Origin: Lonsdalea populi
GTDB taxonomy: Bacteria > Pseudomonadota > Gammaproteobacteria > Enterobacterales > Enterobacteriaceae
DNA: 64,000 nt
Direction: 5' to 3'
Assembly: GCF_015999465.1 (NCBI RefSeq)
Contig: NZ_CP065534.1
Location: 3,100,001 to 3,164,000 of the forward strand
The position numbers and the translations under genes were made by a program. Below are positions 45,170 through 55,507 of the stretch, piece by piece. The notes under the pieces were generated by a model. The model ran no database searches, had not been told where the DNA came from, and saw only the letters and a list, made by a program, of their open reading frames with translations. The stretch's first letter is position 1; every line of letters begins with the position of its first letter.

Positions 45170-46903
45170 CTACAGCGGCCACAAATGTTCGATAAGCAGC
45201 TGCACCGAACGCTTGCCGCGATACTCGTTCACGTCCAGCTTGTAGGCCAATTCCACCTGCCGGACGCTGCTGTCCGGCCACTGCGTGGTATCCACGTTGA
45301 ACGCGATGCCGTCCAGCAGAGGGCCGCCGGCCAGCGGCTCCACCATCACCTTAAGATGCCGCTCCCCCACCAGACGCTGTTGCAACAGGCGGAAGCGACC
45401 ATCAAATATCGGCTCGGGGAACGTCTGCCCCCAAGGACCGGCGTCCCGCAGCAGCTGCGCGGTACTCAGCGTCAGTTCCGGGACGGCCAGCTCGCCGTCG
45501 GACCAGATGACGCCCTGTAGCTGAGAGGCATCCAGCCACTCGCCGACCAGCTCGCCGAAGCGCTGGCGAAACTCCTCAAAACGCGCTTCTTCCAGCGACA
45601 GCCCGGCGGCCATCGCATGCCCGCCGAACTTCAGCATCAGGCCGGGACAGGTGGTGTCCAACCGCTCCAGCGCGTCGCGCAGGTGCAGGCCGGCAACCGA
45701 GCGGCCCGAGCCTTTCAGAATGCCGTCGCCCGCGGGGGCGAACGCAATAACCGGGCGATGGAAACGCTCCTTGATGCGAGACGCCAGGATACCGACGACG
45801 CCCTGATGCCACTGCGGGTGATACATCGCCAGACCGCAGGGCAGCGTCTCGCTGCTGCGTTCGAGCTGTTCGCACAGCTGCAGCGCCTCGACCTGCATCC
45901 CCTGCTCGATCTCGCGCCGGGTCTGGTTGAGCGCGTCGAGATCGCTCGCCAGCATCCGCGCCTGAACGATGTCCTCACACAGCAGCAGCGCCACGCCGAC
46001 GGACATATCATCCAGCCTTCCGGCGGCGTTCAAGCGCGGGCCGAGAGCAAAGCCGAGGTCGCTGGCGACAAGCTGCGCCGCCTCGCGGTTGGAGACCTCC
46101 AGCAGCGCGCGAATCCCGGGCCGGCATTTCCCCGCGCGGATGCGGTTCAGGCCCTGAGCCACGAGGATCCGGTTGTTGGCATCCAGCGGCACCACGTCCG
46201 CCACCGTACCCAGCGCCACCAGATCCAGCAGCTCTGCCAGATTGGGCTCGGGCAAGCCGTGCTGTTCAAACCAGCCGCCGTCGCGCAGCCGCGCCCGCAG
46301 CGCCATCATCAGGTAGAACGCCACCCCAACGCCCGCAAGGGATTTGGAGGGGAAATCGCAGTCCGCCAGGTTAGGGTTGATAATGGCATCCGCCGCGGGC
46401 AAGGTTTCGCCCGGCAGATGGTGGTCCGTCACCAGCACGTCGATGCCACGCCGGTGCGCATCGTCTACGCCCGCATGGGAAGAGATCCCGTTGTCGACGG
46501 TGACGATCAGCTGCGCGCCTTTGGCCGCCGCCTGCGCCACCACCTCGGGGCTGAGGCCGTAGCCGTCTTCAAAACGGTTAGGCACCAGGAAGTCGATATG
46601 CTGACCGCCCATCCGACGCAGCGCCAGCACGGTCAGGGCCGTACTGGTCGCGCCGTCCGCGTCGAAATCGCCGACGATCACAATACGGCGCTTATCCGCC
46701 AGCGCCGCTTGCAGATAGCCCACCGCCTTGTCGATCCCCGAAAGCTGCCGGTAGTTCAGCAAGCCGCGCAGACTGCGATCCAGCTCCTGCGCGGCCTGAA
46801 CGCCACGTTGGGCGTAAAGCCGACGCAGCAGCGGCGGCAACGTGTCGGGAAGATGATGACTCTCTACCGCCGGACGGCGGCGGAGCTGGGTTACGAAAGT
46901 CAC
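45170..46903 (-). CDS. recJ: Single-stranded-DNA exonuclease RecJ (577 aa)
   Basis: 5'-3' ssDNA exonuclease of RecF-pathway recombination and mismatch/base-excision repair. DHH-family motifs are visible: DFDADGATST near residue 80, DNGISSHAG, VTDHHLPG and the DHHA1 domain motif GGHAMAAGL later. I place the start at the GTG at 46903, which gives 577 aa as in E. coli; an in-frame GTG at 46918 would overlap the dsbC stop. It sits in the conserved xerD-dsbC-recJ-prfB-lysS order. Confidence 0.95.
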   Translation of the reverse strand: MTFVTQLRRRPAVESHHLPDTLPPLLRRLYAQRGVQAAQELDRSLRGLLNYRQLSGIDKAVGYLQAALADKRRIVIVGDFDADGATSTALTVLALRRMGGQHIDFLVPNRFEDGYGLSPEVVAQAAAKGAQLIVTVDNGISSHAGVDDAHRRGIDVLVTDHHLPGETLPAADAIINPNLADCDFPSKSLAGVGVAFYLMMALRARLRDGGWFEQHGLPEPNLAELLDLVALGTVADVVPLDANNRILVAQGLNRIRAGKCRPGIRALLEVSNREAAQLVASDLGFALGPRLNAAGRLDDMSVGVALLLCEDIVQARMLASDLDALNQTRREIEQGMQVEALQLCEQLERSSETLPCGLAMYHPQWHQGVVGILASRIKERFHRPVIAFAPAGDGILKGSGRSVAGLHLRDALERLDTTCPGLMLKFGGHAMAAGLSLEEARFEEFRQRFGELVGEWLDASQLQGVIWSDGELAVPELTLSTAQLLRDAGPWGQTFPEPIFDGRFRLLQQRLVGERHLKVMVEPLAGGPLLDGIAFNVDTTQWPDSSVRQVELAYKLDVNEYRGKRSVQLLIEHLWPL

Positions 46904-46910
46904 GGAGCGC

Positions 46911-47621
46911 TTAACCACCCGACTTCTGAGAGGCTTTGTGCGCCTGCAGCATGGCGGCCATCTCTTTCGGATCCTGATAACCCGGGATCACCGAGCCATC
47001 GTCCAGCACAATGGCGGGCGTTCCCTGAACGCCGAACATCACGCCGAGCTGGTAGTGCGCGGAGATATCGGTTTTGCAGGTCGCGGGAGAGATGTCGTCG
47101 CCTTTCATCGCGGCATCAAACGCTTTTTTGCGATCGGCCACACACCAGATGGATTGCATATCCTTTTCCGCCTGAGAGCCTGCTCCCTGACGCGGGAACG
47201 CCAGATAGCGGACGGTGATGCCCAGCGCATTGTAGTCGTTCATCTGCTCGTGCAGTTTGCGGCAATAGCCGCAGGTGATATCGGTAAACACCGTGATCAC
47301 GTGCTTTTCCTGCGCCGCCTTGTAAACAATCATCTGATCCTTCAGCGCTTCCAGCCTCCCCATCAGAATAGCGTTGGTGACGTTGACCGGATTTTTTCCG
47401 CTCACGTCATACAACGGTCCTTGCAGCAGGTGCTTGCCGTCATCGGCGATGTACAGCACGCCGTTGTCGGTGAGCAAGGTTTTCATTCCCGGGATGGGCG
47501 CAGCCTGGATTTCCGCATTTTGTATACCCAGACGGGTGAGCGACTGTTTGATGGCGGCGTCGTCCGCGCTGGCGCTCATGGCGACGACAAGCAGAGAAAG
47601 CAGTAATGCACTCTTTTTCAT
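46911..47621 (-). CDS. dsbC: Periplasmic disulfide isomerase DsbC (236 aa)
   Basis: Rearranges wrong disulfides in periplasmic proteins; kept reduced by DsbD. The signal peptide MKKSALLLSLLVVAMSASA is cleaved before DD. A short dimerisation domain is followed by a thioredoxin domain with the CGYC active site (FTDITCGYCRKLH) and the cis-Pro loop GTPAIV. A second cysteine pair (WC...TC) is present as in E. coli. Ends at the recJ start region. Confidence 0.97.
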   Translation of the reverse strand: MKKSALLLSLLVVAMSASADDAAIKQSLTRLGIQNAEIQAAPIPGMKTLLTDNGVLYIADDGKHLLQGPLYDVSGKNPVNVTNAILMGRLEALKDQMIVYKAAQEKHVITVFTDITCGYCRKLHEQMNDYNALGITVRYLAFPRQGAGSQAEKDMQSIWCVADRKKAFDAAMKGDDISPATCKTDISAHYQLGVMFGVQGTPAIVLDDGSVIPGYQDPKEMAAMLQAHKASQKSGG

Positions 47622-47700
47622 AAATGGGTCCTGTTAGTGGATAAGGCGTCATCGTCAGCCGATCTGGTTGACGCGCCCCACCCCATAATTCATCTGTCAA

Positions 47701-48600
47701 TCACGCCCGGGGATGATGCTGCTGGTGCAGCTGCTTCAGGCGTGCTGTGGCGACGTGCGTGTAAATCTGCGTAGTGGACAGGTCGCTGTGGCCCAGCAAC
47801 ATCTGTACTACACGCAAATCCGCACCGTGGTTCAGTAAATGCGTAGCAAAAGCATGACGCAAAACATGCGGAGAAAGTTTGGCGCTGTCAATAGCAGCAA
47901 TGACCGCATAGTGTTTAACGCGGTGCCAGAAAGTCTGGCGGGTCATCTGCTGCCCCCGGCTGCTGGGGAACATCACGTCGATCGGCTTATCGTTGATAAG
48001 CCAAGGGCGACCGTATTCCAGATACTGCTCTATCCAGTGCACCGCTTCTTCTCCCAGCGGCACCAAGCGTTCCTTGTTGCCTTTGCCGATCACGCGAACC
48101 ACTCCCTGACGCAGGCTGACGTCGCTGATAGTTAATCCCACCAGTTCCGAGACGCGCAGGCCGGTGGCATACAAAACCTCCAACATCGCTTTGTCGCGCA
48201 GTTCAAGGGGCGTGTCGACAACGGGGGCATTGAGCAGCGCATCGACCTGCGCCTCCGTTAAATCCTTCGGCAATCGCTGCGGCAGTTTGGGAGAAGAGAG
48301 CGCCGCGCTGGGATCGTCCGGGCGCTGCTTTTCGCGGTAAAGATACTGAAAAAGTCGCCGGGTAGCGCTCAGCAGACGCGCGGAGCTGGTCGCCTTGTAA
48401 CCCCCTTCCAGCCGTTCGGCCAGAAAAGCCTGCAGGTCAGCGGCTTCCGCCTGCAACAGACTGCTATCGTGGTGCGCCAGCCAGTCCGCCAAGGCGCACA
48501 GATCCTGTCGATAGGAAGCCAGCGTGTTTTCCGCCAGATTTCTCTCCAGCCACAGCGCGTCAAGAAACTGTTCGATCACGGCCTGATCCGGTGTCTGCAT
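47701..48600 (-). CDS. xerD: Site-specific tyrosine recombinase XerD (299 aa)
   Basis: Partner of XerC in chromosome dimer resolution at dif under FtsK control. Catalytic residues are visible in TGLRVSELVGL (Arg), SPHVLRHAFATHLL (HxxR), LGHSDLSTTQIYTHV (His and Tyr). The N-terminal SAM-like core-binding domain is about residues 1-90. I chose the ATG at 48600 (MQTPDQAVIEQFLDALWLER), preceded by GAGGAG; the upstream extension of the frame lacks family similarity. Confidence 0.97.
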   Translation of the reverse strand: MQTPDQAVIEQFLDALWLERNLAENTLASYRQDLCALADWLAHHDSSLLQAEAADLQAFLAERLEGGYKATSSARLLSATRRLFQYLYREKQRPDDPSAALSSPKLPQRLPKDLTEAQVDALLNAPVVDTPLELRDKAMLEVLYATGLRVSELVGLTISDVSLRQGVVRVIGKGNKERLVPLGEEAVHWIEQYLEYGRPWLINDKPIDVMFPSSRGQQMTRQTFWHRVKHYAVIAAIDSAKLSPHVLRHAFATHLLNHGADLRVVQMLLGHSDLSTTQIYTHVATARLKQLHQQHHPRA

Positions 48601-48852
48601 AGCGGGCTCCTCTGTTTCATGCGGGACCATTATGCCTGACAGCACATGAACGGGGTACAATTCGGAAATTGCTTTTATTTTTATCATATCCTGCGGAAAA
48701 AAATGCGGCTTAAGAGATTATATCTTATTAATCGGGCGAAAAGCGGGACACTTCCTAACGCAGCCCGCGCCAGACGCGGCCTGACGGTTTGAAAATAAGC
48801 ATTTTGTATGCATAAAATACGCATCCGTGTTGTTAAAAAACAGAAAAAAACT

Positions 48853-50181
48853 ATGCAATCCTCCGTCGCACCCACCGTTGATGATAATCAAGTACCAGAC
48901 GCCCCCATAAACTCCCGTAATAAGGTTGTGGTTGCTTCTCTGGTCGGCACTGCCATCGAATTCTTTGATTTCTATATCTATGCTACCGCCGCGGTGCTGA
49001 TTTTTCCGCACATCTTTTTCCCTCAGGGTGATAACACGGCGGCAACACTCCAGTCACTGGCGACGTTCGCGATTGCCTTTATCGCACGCCCCATTGGTTC
49101 TGCCCTGTTTGGGCATTTCGGTGACCGAGTAGGACGAAAAGTCACGCTGGTGGCTTCGCTGCTGACGATGGGGATTTCCACCGTCGCGATCGGCCTGCTG
49201 CCAAGCTACGAAACGATCGGCATTCTGGCACCGATGCTGCTGGCGCTGGCCCGCTTTGGCCAGGGTCTCGGTCTGGGCGGCGAATGGGGCGGCGCGGCGC
49301 TGCTCGCGACGGAGAACGCGCCGGCGCACAAACGCGCCCTGTACGGCTCGTTCCCCCAGTTGGGCGCACCGATCGGCTTCTTCTTTGCCAACGGTACCTT
49401 CCTGCTGTTGTCCTGGCTGCTGACGGATGAACAGTTTATGCAGTGGGGCTGGCGCGTCCCGTTCATTTTCTCTGCGGTTTTGGTGCTGATCGGGCTGTAT
49501 GTCCGCGTTTCGCTGCACGAATCCCCGGTCTTTGCCAAAGCCGAACAGGCGGGTAAAAAAGTACGGATACCGATGGGGACACTGCTGAGCAAACATCTGA
49601 AAGCGACGATCCTCGGCACGTTCATCATGCTGGCGACCTACACGCTGTTTTACATCATGACCGTCTACTCCATGACCTACGGCACCGCGCCGGTTCCGGC
49701 CGGGCTGGGTATTCCGCGCAACAACTTCCTGTGGATGCTGATGATCGCGGTCATCGGCTTCGGTCTGATGACCCCGGTCGCCGGCTATCTGGCCGATATC
49801 TACGGCCGCCGCCGCACCATGATCGTCGTGACCTGCAGCATGCTGGTGTTCGCCTTCGTGTTCCCCTACCTGCTGGGATCCGGCGAACAGTGGCTGGTAA
49901 TGGCGTTCCTGGTCCTGGGGCTGAGCATGATGGGCTTTACGTTCGGTCCAATGGGCGCGCTGCTGCCGGAACTCTTCCCGACGGAAGTCCGTTACACCGG
50001 CGCCTCCTTCTCCTATAACGTGTCCTCGATTCTGGGCGCCTCGGTCGCCCCCTATATCGCCGCCTGGCTGACCAGCAACTATGGGCTGTTCTACGTCGGC
50101 GTCTATCTGGCGGCTATGGCGACGTTGACGCTAATTGCGCTGCTGCTGGTCAAAGAAACCCGTTACCAATCCCTCGATTGA
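48853..50181 (+). CDS. yhjE: MHS-family MFS transporter, YhjE-like (442 aa)
   Basis: Twelve-helix proton symporter of the metabolite:H+ branch that includes ShiA and ProP. The motif GHFGDRVGRK follows helix 2 and the repeat-equivalent LADIYGRRRT lies in the second half. It is very similar throughout to E. coli YhjE (e.g. NSRNKVVVASLVGTAIEFFD; GLGGEWGGAALLATENAP). The start at 48853 (MQSSV...) is chosen to match YhjE; an upstream ATG at 48808 is open but unsupported. Its place between xerD and fldB differs from E. coli. Substrate not known. Confidence 0.9.
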   Translation: MQSSVAPTVDDNQVPDAPINSRNKVVVASLVGTAIEFFDFYIYATAAVLIFPHIFFPQGDNTAATLQSLATFAIAFIARPIGSALFGHFGDRVGRKVTLVASLLTMGISTVAIGLLPSYETIGILAPMLLALARFGQGLGLGGEWGGAALLATENAPAHKRALYGSFPQLGAPIGFFFANGTFLLLSWLLTDEQFMQWGWRVPFIFSAVLVLIGLYVRVSLHESPVFAKAEQAGKKVRIPMGTLLSKHLKATILGTFIMLATYTLFYIMTVYSMTYGTAPVPAGLGIPRNNFLWMLMIAVIGFGLMTPVAGYLADIYGRRRTMIVVTCSMLVFAFVFPYLLGSGEQWLVMAFLVLGLSMMGFTFGPMGALLPELFPTEVRYTGASFSYNVSSILGASVAPYIAAWLTSNYGLFYVGVYLAAMATLTLIALLLVKETRYQSLD

Positions 50182-50339
50182 ACACCGTGGGCGAAGGCAT
50201 CTGTCTTCGCCCCGATGCTTTTCCCACCGTCATTTGTGCTTTACGGACGTCGTATACTTCGCCAGACTAACGCACTGACTGTGCGGTGCCGCGCTGCGCC
50301 ATCGCCTTACTATTCACTTTCCCAACACACTGACGGCTT

Positions 50340-50873
50340 ATGAAGATAGGACTTTTTTACGGCTCCAGCACCTGCTACACCGAAATGGCGGCAGAGAAAA
50401 TCCGCGACATCCTGGGTGCGGACATGATCGAACTGAACAACGTCAAAGATGTCGATCCCCAACGTATGGAAGACTATGAAGCGCTGATCCTCGGAATTCC
50501 CACCTGGGACTTCGGCGAAATTCAGGAGGATTGGGAAGCCGTCTGGCAGCATCTGCCGACGCTCAAACTGCAGGGAAAGATCGTCGCACTTTATGGTATG
50601 GGCGATCAGTTGGGATACAGCGAGTGGTTTCTGGATGCGCTGGGTATGCTGCACGAGCAGCTACAGCCGCTGGGCGTGAGGTTTATCGGCTACTGGCCGA
50701 CCAAGGAGTACGATTTCATCAGCACCAAACCGCTGACGCCCGACGGCAAACACTTCGTCGGACTGGCACTGGACGAGGTGAATCAGTACGACATGAGTGA
50801 AGACCGCATCCAGCAGTGGTGTGAGCAGATCCTGCAGGAAATCAAAGCGCTACGCCGATCTGAACAGGCTTAG
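50340..50873 (+). CDS. fldB: Flavodoxin 2 (177 aa)
   Basis: FMN-containing electron carrier. The phosphate loop GSSTCYTE is near residues 8-15, the aromatic FMN loops are in [12 protein letters not shown] (Trp near 58) and [15 protein letters not shown], and the sequence tracks E. coli FldB nearly end to end. Divergent-neighbour context next to xerD (with a transporter inserted between) is conserved. The start ATG has no strong ribosome site. Confidence 0.96.
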   Translation: MKIGLFYGSSTCYTEMAAEKIRDILGADMIELNNVKDVDPQRMEDYEALILGIPTWDFGEIQEDWEAVWQHLPTLKLQGKIVALYGMGDQLGYSEWFLDALGMLHEQLQPLGVRFIGYWPTKEYDFISTKPLTPDGKHFVGLALDEVNQYDMSEDRIQQWCEQILQEIKALRRSEQA

Positions 50874-50934
50874 CGTGCGCCGCCGGGGCGGCGGTTGTCC
50901 CGACAGACCGTGTCCCGGCGCGCTTTTAAGGCCG

Positions 50935-51888
50935 TTAACGACGCTTCTGCGCCCACCACTTGGCGCGAGCGGCCGGCGTAAAGAAGCTCCAGGCGATAAA
51001 GCGGCTCTGCTTCTGCCCCTGTGCCATATTGACCGTTTTGACGCTCTCCACGCCAGTCTCATCCAACGCGCGATACAAATCCGGCAGATTCTCCTTGCGC
51101 GAGACCAGCGACGTAAACCACAGGCATTGGCGTGAAAAGACCGCGCTTTCGCGGATCATCTGTGCGATAAATGCTTTCTCCCCGCCGTCACACCACAGTT
51201 CATCCTCCTGCCCGCCGAAATTGAGCGGCGAACGTTTGTCCAGACCGAGGTTATGCAGCTTCCGGCGTGAGCCTTGCCTTGACTCGCTGGCCGAGGCATG
51301 GAACGGCGGGTTGCACAGCGTCGCATCGAAAATCTCATTTTTGTGAATGATGCCGTCGAGGATGGCCTGACTGTCTTTCTGACGACGCAGACGAATGGCG
51401 CGGCTCAGGCCGGGATTAGCGGCGATGGTCGCGTTGGCCGCCTGCATGGCCTGCGGGTTGATTTCACTGCCGGTGAAGCGCCAGCCGTACTCCCGGTGGC
51501 CAATCAGCGGATAAATACAGTTGGCGCCGCAGCCGATATTCAGTACGGAAGCATCGCGCGGCACCTGAGACTGATTATCCTCGGCCAGCAGATCGGCAAG
51601 ATGATGAACATAGTCCGCCCGTCCGGGGATCGGCGGGCAGAGAAACCCCTCCGGTAAAAACCAGTGTTCAATCTGATAAAACTCGTGCAACAGCGCCTGA
51701 TTCAACATTTTGACCGCATCCGGATTGGCGAAATCGACCGACTCGTCGCCGTAGTCGTTTACATGAACGAACGGAATGAGCGCAGGGTGCGTGAGTTTCA
51801 GAGCGGTAAAATCGTAGCGGCCGCGATGGCGGTTGCGCGGATGCAGCATATTTTTCTGCGCGGCGCGTTTTTCTGCAGGCGTGGTCAT
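50935..51888 (-). CDS. rlmF: 23S rRNA m6A1618 methyltransferase (317 aa)
   Basis: SAM-dependent N6-adenine methyltransferase of 23S rRNA. The SAM-binding motif is in [16 protein letters not shown] and the catalytic NPPF in [11 protein letters not shown]; the [12 protein letters not shown] and basic N-terminus ([16 protein letters not shown]) are typical of RlmF. I chose the ATG at 51888 ([11 protein letters not shown]); the frame is open about 26 codons further back without family similarity. Confidence 0.94.
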   Translation of the reverse strand: MTTPAEKRAAQKNMLHPRNRHRGRYDFTALKLTHPALIPFVHVNDYGDESVDFANPDAVKMLNQALLHEFYQIEHWFLPEGFLCPPIPGRADYVHHLADLLAEDNQSQVPRDASVLNIGCGANCIYPLIGHREYGWRFTGSEINPQAMQAANATIAANPGLSRAIRLRRQKDSQAILDGIIHKNEIFDATLCNPPFHASASESRQGSRRKLHNLGLDKRSPLNFGGQEDELWCDGGEKAFIAQMIRESAVFSRQCLWFTSLVSRKENLPDLYRALDETGVESVKTVNMAQGQKQSRFIAWSFFTPAARAKWWAQKRR

Positions 51889-52064
51889 CAGCTTCTCTCT
51901 TGTTGAACGACGCGTAAGATACCCGCTGCGGTAAATCGCGTAAATCGCTGCGGGCATTTTTCTCACGCATCGGCCTGATCGACAGCGCCAGTTTTCTTCG
52001 CCTGTCGGCGAAGGGCGAGAGATTCAATAGTACACGGCAGGCCGTCATGTCACAGAGCAAGTCA

Positions 52065-52481
52065 TTACCCTGCGCAGCTGTCCTTTTGCAGCAAAAGCTG
52101 CCGCAGGTGCCGCCACTCATCCCGCCCCATGCTGTCTGAAGAGAGCCACAGACGCTGTTCCTGGGCCGCGCCGTCCGCTGCGCGCAGCGACAGCAGAATA
52201 CCGCTTTTAAGCATCCACGGACGTTTGACGATACGCCACTCTCGCTGCTGCCAGCGCAGACGGCGTTCGCCGTGCAGCGAGATCGCGCCGTGGCGGGATT
52301 TGATGTTGCGCTGGCTGCGGATGAATCCGAACATCACCAGAGACACCAGCCCCAGCCATAGCGGCGCATAACCGCTCGGCCACGGGGCCAGCAGAATCAA
52401 GAGCACCATAATCCCGTGCACCAGCAGAGAGAACAGCTGCATGCGCCAGGAAACTTTGAGATCACATTGCCACTGGGCCAC
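52065..52481 (-). CDS. ygfX: Inner-membrane protein YgfX / CptA (138 aa)
   Basis: Two membrane helices near residues 14-34 and 38-55 with a basic cytosolic C-terminal domain ([14 protein letters not shown]...). In E. coli it forms an operon with sdhE and has been described as a toxin-like partner acting on cell shape proteins. Here it overlaps the end of sdhE by 20 bp, so the operon is conserved. The exact physiological role is still debated. Confidence 0.9.
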   Translation of the reverse strand: MAQWQCDLKVSWRMQLFSLLVHGIMVLLILLAPWPSGYAPLWLGLVSLVMFGFIRSQRNIKSRHGAISLHGERRLRWQQREWRIVKRPWMLKSGILLSLRAADGAAQEQRLWLSSDSMGRDEWRHLRQLLLQKDSCAG

Positions 52482-52728
52482 GGTGTTTATTTCGCGTCTG
52501 AATAAGGGAAACCATGCGTTTGAGCTCCTGATCTGATGGTTCGCCGTGGTTCATCAACCAGTTGAACAGATCGGGATCGTCGCACTGCAACAGGCGGACA
52601 AAAGCATTTTTGTCGCTATCGTTTAACGTATCGTAGTCATGCTCGAAAAACGGCATGATGGAAATATCCAGCTCACGCATGCCGCGCCGGCAGGCCCAGT
52701 GAATGCGTGATTTATCATTGATATCCAT
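52462..52728 (-). CDS. sdhE: FAD assembly factor SdhE (88 aa)
   Basis: Small helical protein promoting covalent FAD attachment to succinate dehydrogenase and fumarate reductase flavoproteins. The signature RGMRELD (RGxxE) is present, followed by FFEHDYDTL and the DDPDLFNWL segment. I chose the ATG at 52728 (MDINDKSRI), matching the family; an upstream in-frame ATG at 52749 is less likely. Divergent to ygfZ. Confidence 0.96.
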   Translation of the reverse strand: MDINDKSRIHWACRRGMRELDISIMPFFEHDYDTLNDSDKNAFVRLLQCDDPDLFNWLMNHGEPSDQELKRMVSLIQTRNKHRGPVAM

Positions 52729-52959
52729 ATGATCGCTCGCTTTGTTCAATCAGAGGCTTCAGTGTAACCCTATTTTGTTCGATGATATTAAACCAATAGT
52801 AATACTTTGACATATTTTAGCGCAGGATCGACCTCGGCATCATTCACTCTGCGTAGCGCTTCGCGCATTCGACATCCTTCGCCAATCAACGCTTGCAAAC
52901 CATTGCCGCTCTTTTACCATTAGGCGATTGCTGAATCCCCTCATCGCAGGACTGTAACC

Positions 52960-53940
52960 ATGGCTAATACAATTCCATCACGCCCTTTATTTCCGTCATC
53001 CGTCCTTTCCGCCACGCTCATGACGCTGGACGACTGGGGACTGGTCACCCTGACCGGCCCCGACACGATCGGCTATGTTCAGGGACAGGTCACCACCGAC
53101 GTGACGGCGCTGCAGCCTAACCAGCACGTGATGTGCGCGCACTGCGACGCCAAAGGCAAAATGTGGAGCGACCTGCGCCTGTTCCATCACAACGAGGGGC
53201 TGGCCTATATCGAACGCCGCAGCGTGCGCGACACGCAGTTGACCGAGCTGAAAAAATACGCCGTCTTCTCCAAAACCACGATAGCGGCGGACGACGAAAC
53301 CGTACTGCTGGGTGCCGCCGGTCAAGGTATCCGGGAACAACTTGCGCCGCTGTTTGAGGCGCTACCGGATGCGGATAACGCCGTGGTGCAGGAGTCGGGT
53401 GCGACGCTGCTGCATTTCACTCATCCGAGCGAGCGTTTTCTACTGGTGCTGTCAGCCGAACGCGCAGCGACATTGCTGAACACGCTGGAAGGAAAAACGC
53501 AGCGAAATGACAGCAAACAGTGGCTGGCGCTCGATATCGAAGCGGGCTACCCCGTGATTGACACGGCAAACAGCGCACAGTTCATTCCGCAGGCAACAAA
53601 TTTGCAGGCTTTACAGGGAATTAGTTTTCAAAAAGGGTGCTATGCGGGGCAGGAAATGGTGGCGCGTGCCAAGTATCGCGGCGCGAATAAGCGCGCGCTA
53701 TATTGGCTCGCGGGCACGTCGATCAATGAACCAGCGGCGGGGGACGATCTCGAGCTCAAGCTGGGAGAAAACTGGCGCCGTACCGGAACCGTGCTGGCGT
53801 CCGCGCGTTTGCACGACGGCCAGCTGTGGGTGCAGGCGGTGTTGAATAACGATTTGGACGCTGGCAGCGAGCTGCGCGTGAGGGACGAAAGCGCCAGCGC
53901 ACTGTCGATTCAGCCGCTGCCCTACTCGCTGGAGGAGTAA
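52960..53940 (+). CDS. ygfZ: tRNA-modifying / Fe-S cluster protein YgfZ (326 aa)
   Basis: Folate-binding member of the GcvT-fold family needed for activity of Fe-S enzymes such as MiaB. The diagnostic [12 protein letters not shown] motif with its essential Cys lies near residues 226-237. The start is supported by AGGA upstream of ATG. Length equals E. coli YgfZ. The intergenic region to sdhE (52729-52959) holds the divergent promoters. Confidence 0.96.
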   Translation: MANTIPSRPLFPSSVLSATLMTLDDWGLVTLTGPDTIGYVQGQVTTDVTALQPNQHVMCAHCDAKGKMWSDLRLFHHNEGLAYIERRSVRDTQLTELKKYAVFSKTTIAADDETVLLGAAGQGIREQLAPLFEALPDADNAVVQESGATLLHFTHPSERFLLVLSAERAATLLNTLEGKTQRNDSKQWLALDIEAGYPVIDTANSAQFIPQATNLQALQGISFQKGCYAGQEMVARAKYRGANKRALYWLAGTSINEPAAGDDLELKLGENWRRTGTVLASARLHDGQLWVQAVLNNDLDAGSELRVRDESASALSIQPLPYSLEE

Positions 53941-53964
53941 GCGGACACGCGTGCGGGGGGGGGG

Positions 53965-54612
53965 TTAAACATAAAGATAGACCGCCAAAAAATGGCACAA
54001 GCAGCCCCCCAGCACGAATCCATGCCAGATAGAATGGTTGAAGGGGATCCACTTGCTGGAATAAAAAACCACTCCCAGCGTATAAATCGCCCCGCCGACC
54101 GCCAGCAGCACCACACCGCCGAGGGAGAGCGTCATCGCCAGCTCATAAATCACGATCAGCGATAGCCAGCCCATAACCAGATAGGTCACCAGTGAGAGGA
54201 TCTCAAACCGGTGCGCAAACGCCATTTTGAAGATGACGCCCAGTAGCGCCAGAATCCATATGGCAATCATCAGTCCATACGCCAAGGGCGATTTTAGCCC
54301 CACCAGCAGGAACGGAGTGTAAGTGCCCGCAATCAGCAGATAAATCGCACAGTGATCGAACTTTTTCAGCCAGCGTTTAGCGTCCAGATTGGGAATGGCG
54401 TGGTAGAGCGTGGAAGCCAGAAACAGCAAAATGATCGTGGCGCCGTAGAGGCTATAACTGGCGATGGCCGTGGCATCGGCACCGTTGTTTTCCGCCTGCG
54501 TCAGCAGTAAAACCAGACCGATAATTCCCAGCACTAAGCCGACGCCGTGACTGATGCTGTTGGCGATTTCCTCCGCCGGCGAATAACCCGAATCCAATCC
54601 CTGCTTCTTCAT
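53965..54612 (-). CDS. yqfA: Hemolysin III family membrane protein YqfA (215 aa)
   Basis: Seven hydrophobic helices of the hemolysin III / PAQR-like family. Conserved landmarks: [12 protein letters not shown] at the N-terminus (EE and His), STLYHAIP in the middle, and [18 protein letters not shown] at the end (metal-site His residues). Function in bacteria is unclear despite the name. A run of G residues lies just past its stop in the 24-bp gap to ygfZ. Gene neighbourhood with ygfZ is conserved. Confidence 0.93.
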   Translation of the reverse strand: MKKQGLDSGYSPAEEIANSISHGVGLVLGIIGLVLLLTQAENNGADATAIASYSLYGATIILLFLASTLYHAIPNLDAKRWLKKFDHCAIYLLIAGTYTPFLLVGLKSPLAYGLMIAIWILALLGVIFKMAFAHRFEILSLVTYLVMGWLSLIVIYELAMTLSLGGVVLLAVGGAIYTLGVVFYSSKWIPFNHSIWHGFVLGGCLCHFLAVYLYV

Positions 54613-54844
54613 GACCTACCTCTTGAAAAATCTTTTTCGCCGCTCAGCGAGGACTTTTATCATGTAAAAGCCCAAGTGGATGACGTAACCGCCACCAGAG
54701 TAACGGAGAATTATTTCAGTGTACACGCGTAAGCTGAAATAATTCCAGCCCCCAGGAGAGGGCCGATCGTTCCTCCGCATCTGCATTTCAATGCCGCCAG
54801 CGTTGCCTTACAATTGGGCACTTTCTTTTCTGGAGATTATTGAG

Positions 54845-55447
54845 ATGTCCCTTGCCGTACTGGACTTCGGTCCTCTAACCGACGTCGTCGCATTCTTGAT
54901 GGAGGTTGATAAGCTCAAAAGTGTGAAACGCCGTTCCAAAGTGATTGGCACTGACCGTCAGGAAGATTCTGCCGAGCATAGCTGGCACTTCGCTCTGGCG
55001 GCGATGAGCCTTGCGCCATACGCGGGAGAAGACGTCGATATTCAACGCGTCATCCAGATGGCGCTGATCCACGATATTGTCGAGGTCGATGCCGGCGACG
55101 TCCTGGTTTACGATCTTCAGGGGCGAGCCGAGGTACACGATCGCGAAGTCGCGGCAGCTGCACGGTTGTTCGGTCTGCTGCCGGAACCGCAGCGCAGCCG
55201 CTTCCACCAGCTGTGGCTGGAATATGAGGCCAGCGAAACGCCGGACGCGCGCTTCGCGCTGTTGATTGACCGCCTGATGCCGGTGTTGATGAATCTTCAC
55301 AACAGCGGTCAAAGTTGGGTGGAGCACGGTATCCGTCTGGAACAGGTGCTGTCGAGGAATGCCTTCATCAGCGAGGTTTATCCTGAACTGTGGAACTATC
55401 TCAGTCATCACCTGGAAGTCGCACAGAGCAAAGGCTGGCTGAAGTAG
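54845..55447 (+). CDS. HD-domain hydrolase, 5'-deoxynucleotidase-like (200 aa)
   Basis: HD-superfamily phosphohydrolase of the YfbR/HDDC2 type. Metal residues are visible in EHSWHFALAA (His), LIHDIVEVDAGD (HD) and LIDRLMPVLMN (Asp). Relatives dephosphorylate deoxynucleoside monophosphates. I chose the ATG at 54845, which has GGAG upstream; an in-frame ATG at 54791 has none. It stands alone between yqfA and the MHS transporter operon. Substrate not determined from sequence. Confidence 0.88.
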   Translation: MSLAVLDFGPLTDVVAFLMEVDKLKSVKRRSKVIGTDRQEDSAEHSWHFALAAMSLAPYAGEDVDIQRVIQMALIHDIVEVDAGDVLVYDLQGRAEVHDREVAAAARLFGLLPEPQRSRFHQLWLEYEASETPDARFALLIDRLMPVLMNLHNSGQSWVEHGIRLEQVLSRNAFISEVYPELWNYLSHHLEVAQSKGWLK

Positions 55448-55507
55448 TTATTCCGCTTCCCGGTCTGTTGCCTGTCACCTCGACCGGGCAACAGGCCGGC
55501 GTTCATT

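Noticed and set aside
45617..47218. 533-codon plus-strand frame over recJ and dsbC
   Set aside because: Antisense shadow of two well-identified conserved genes; no ribosome site or family features.
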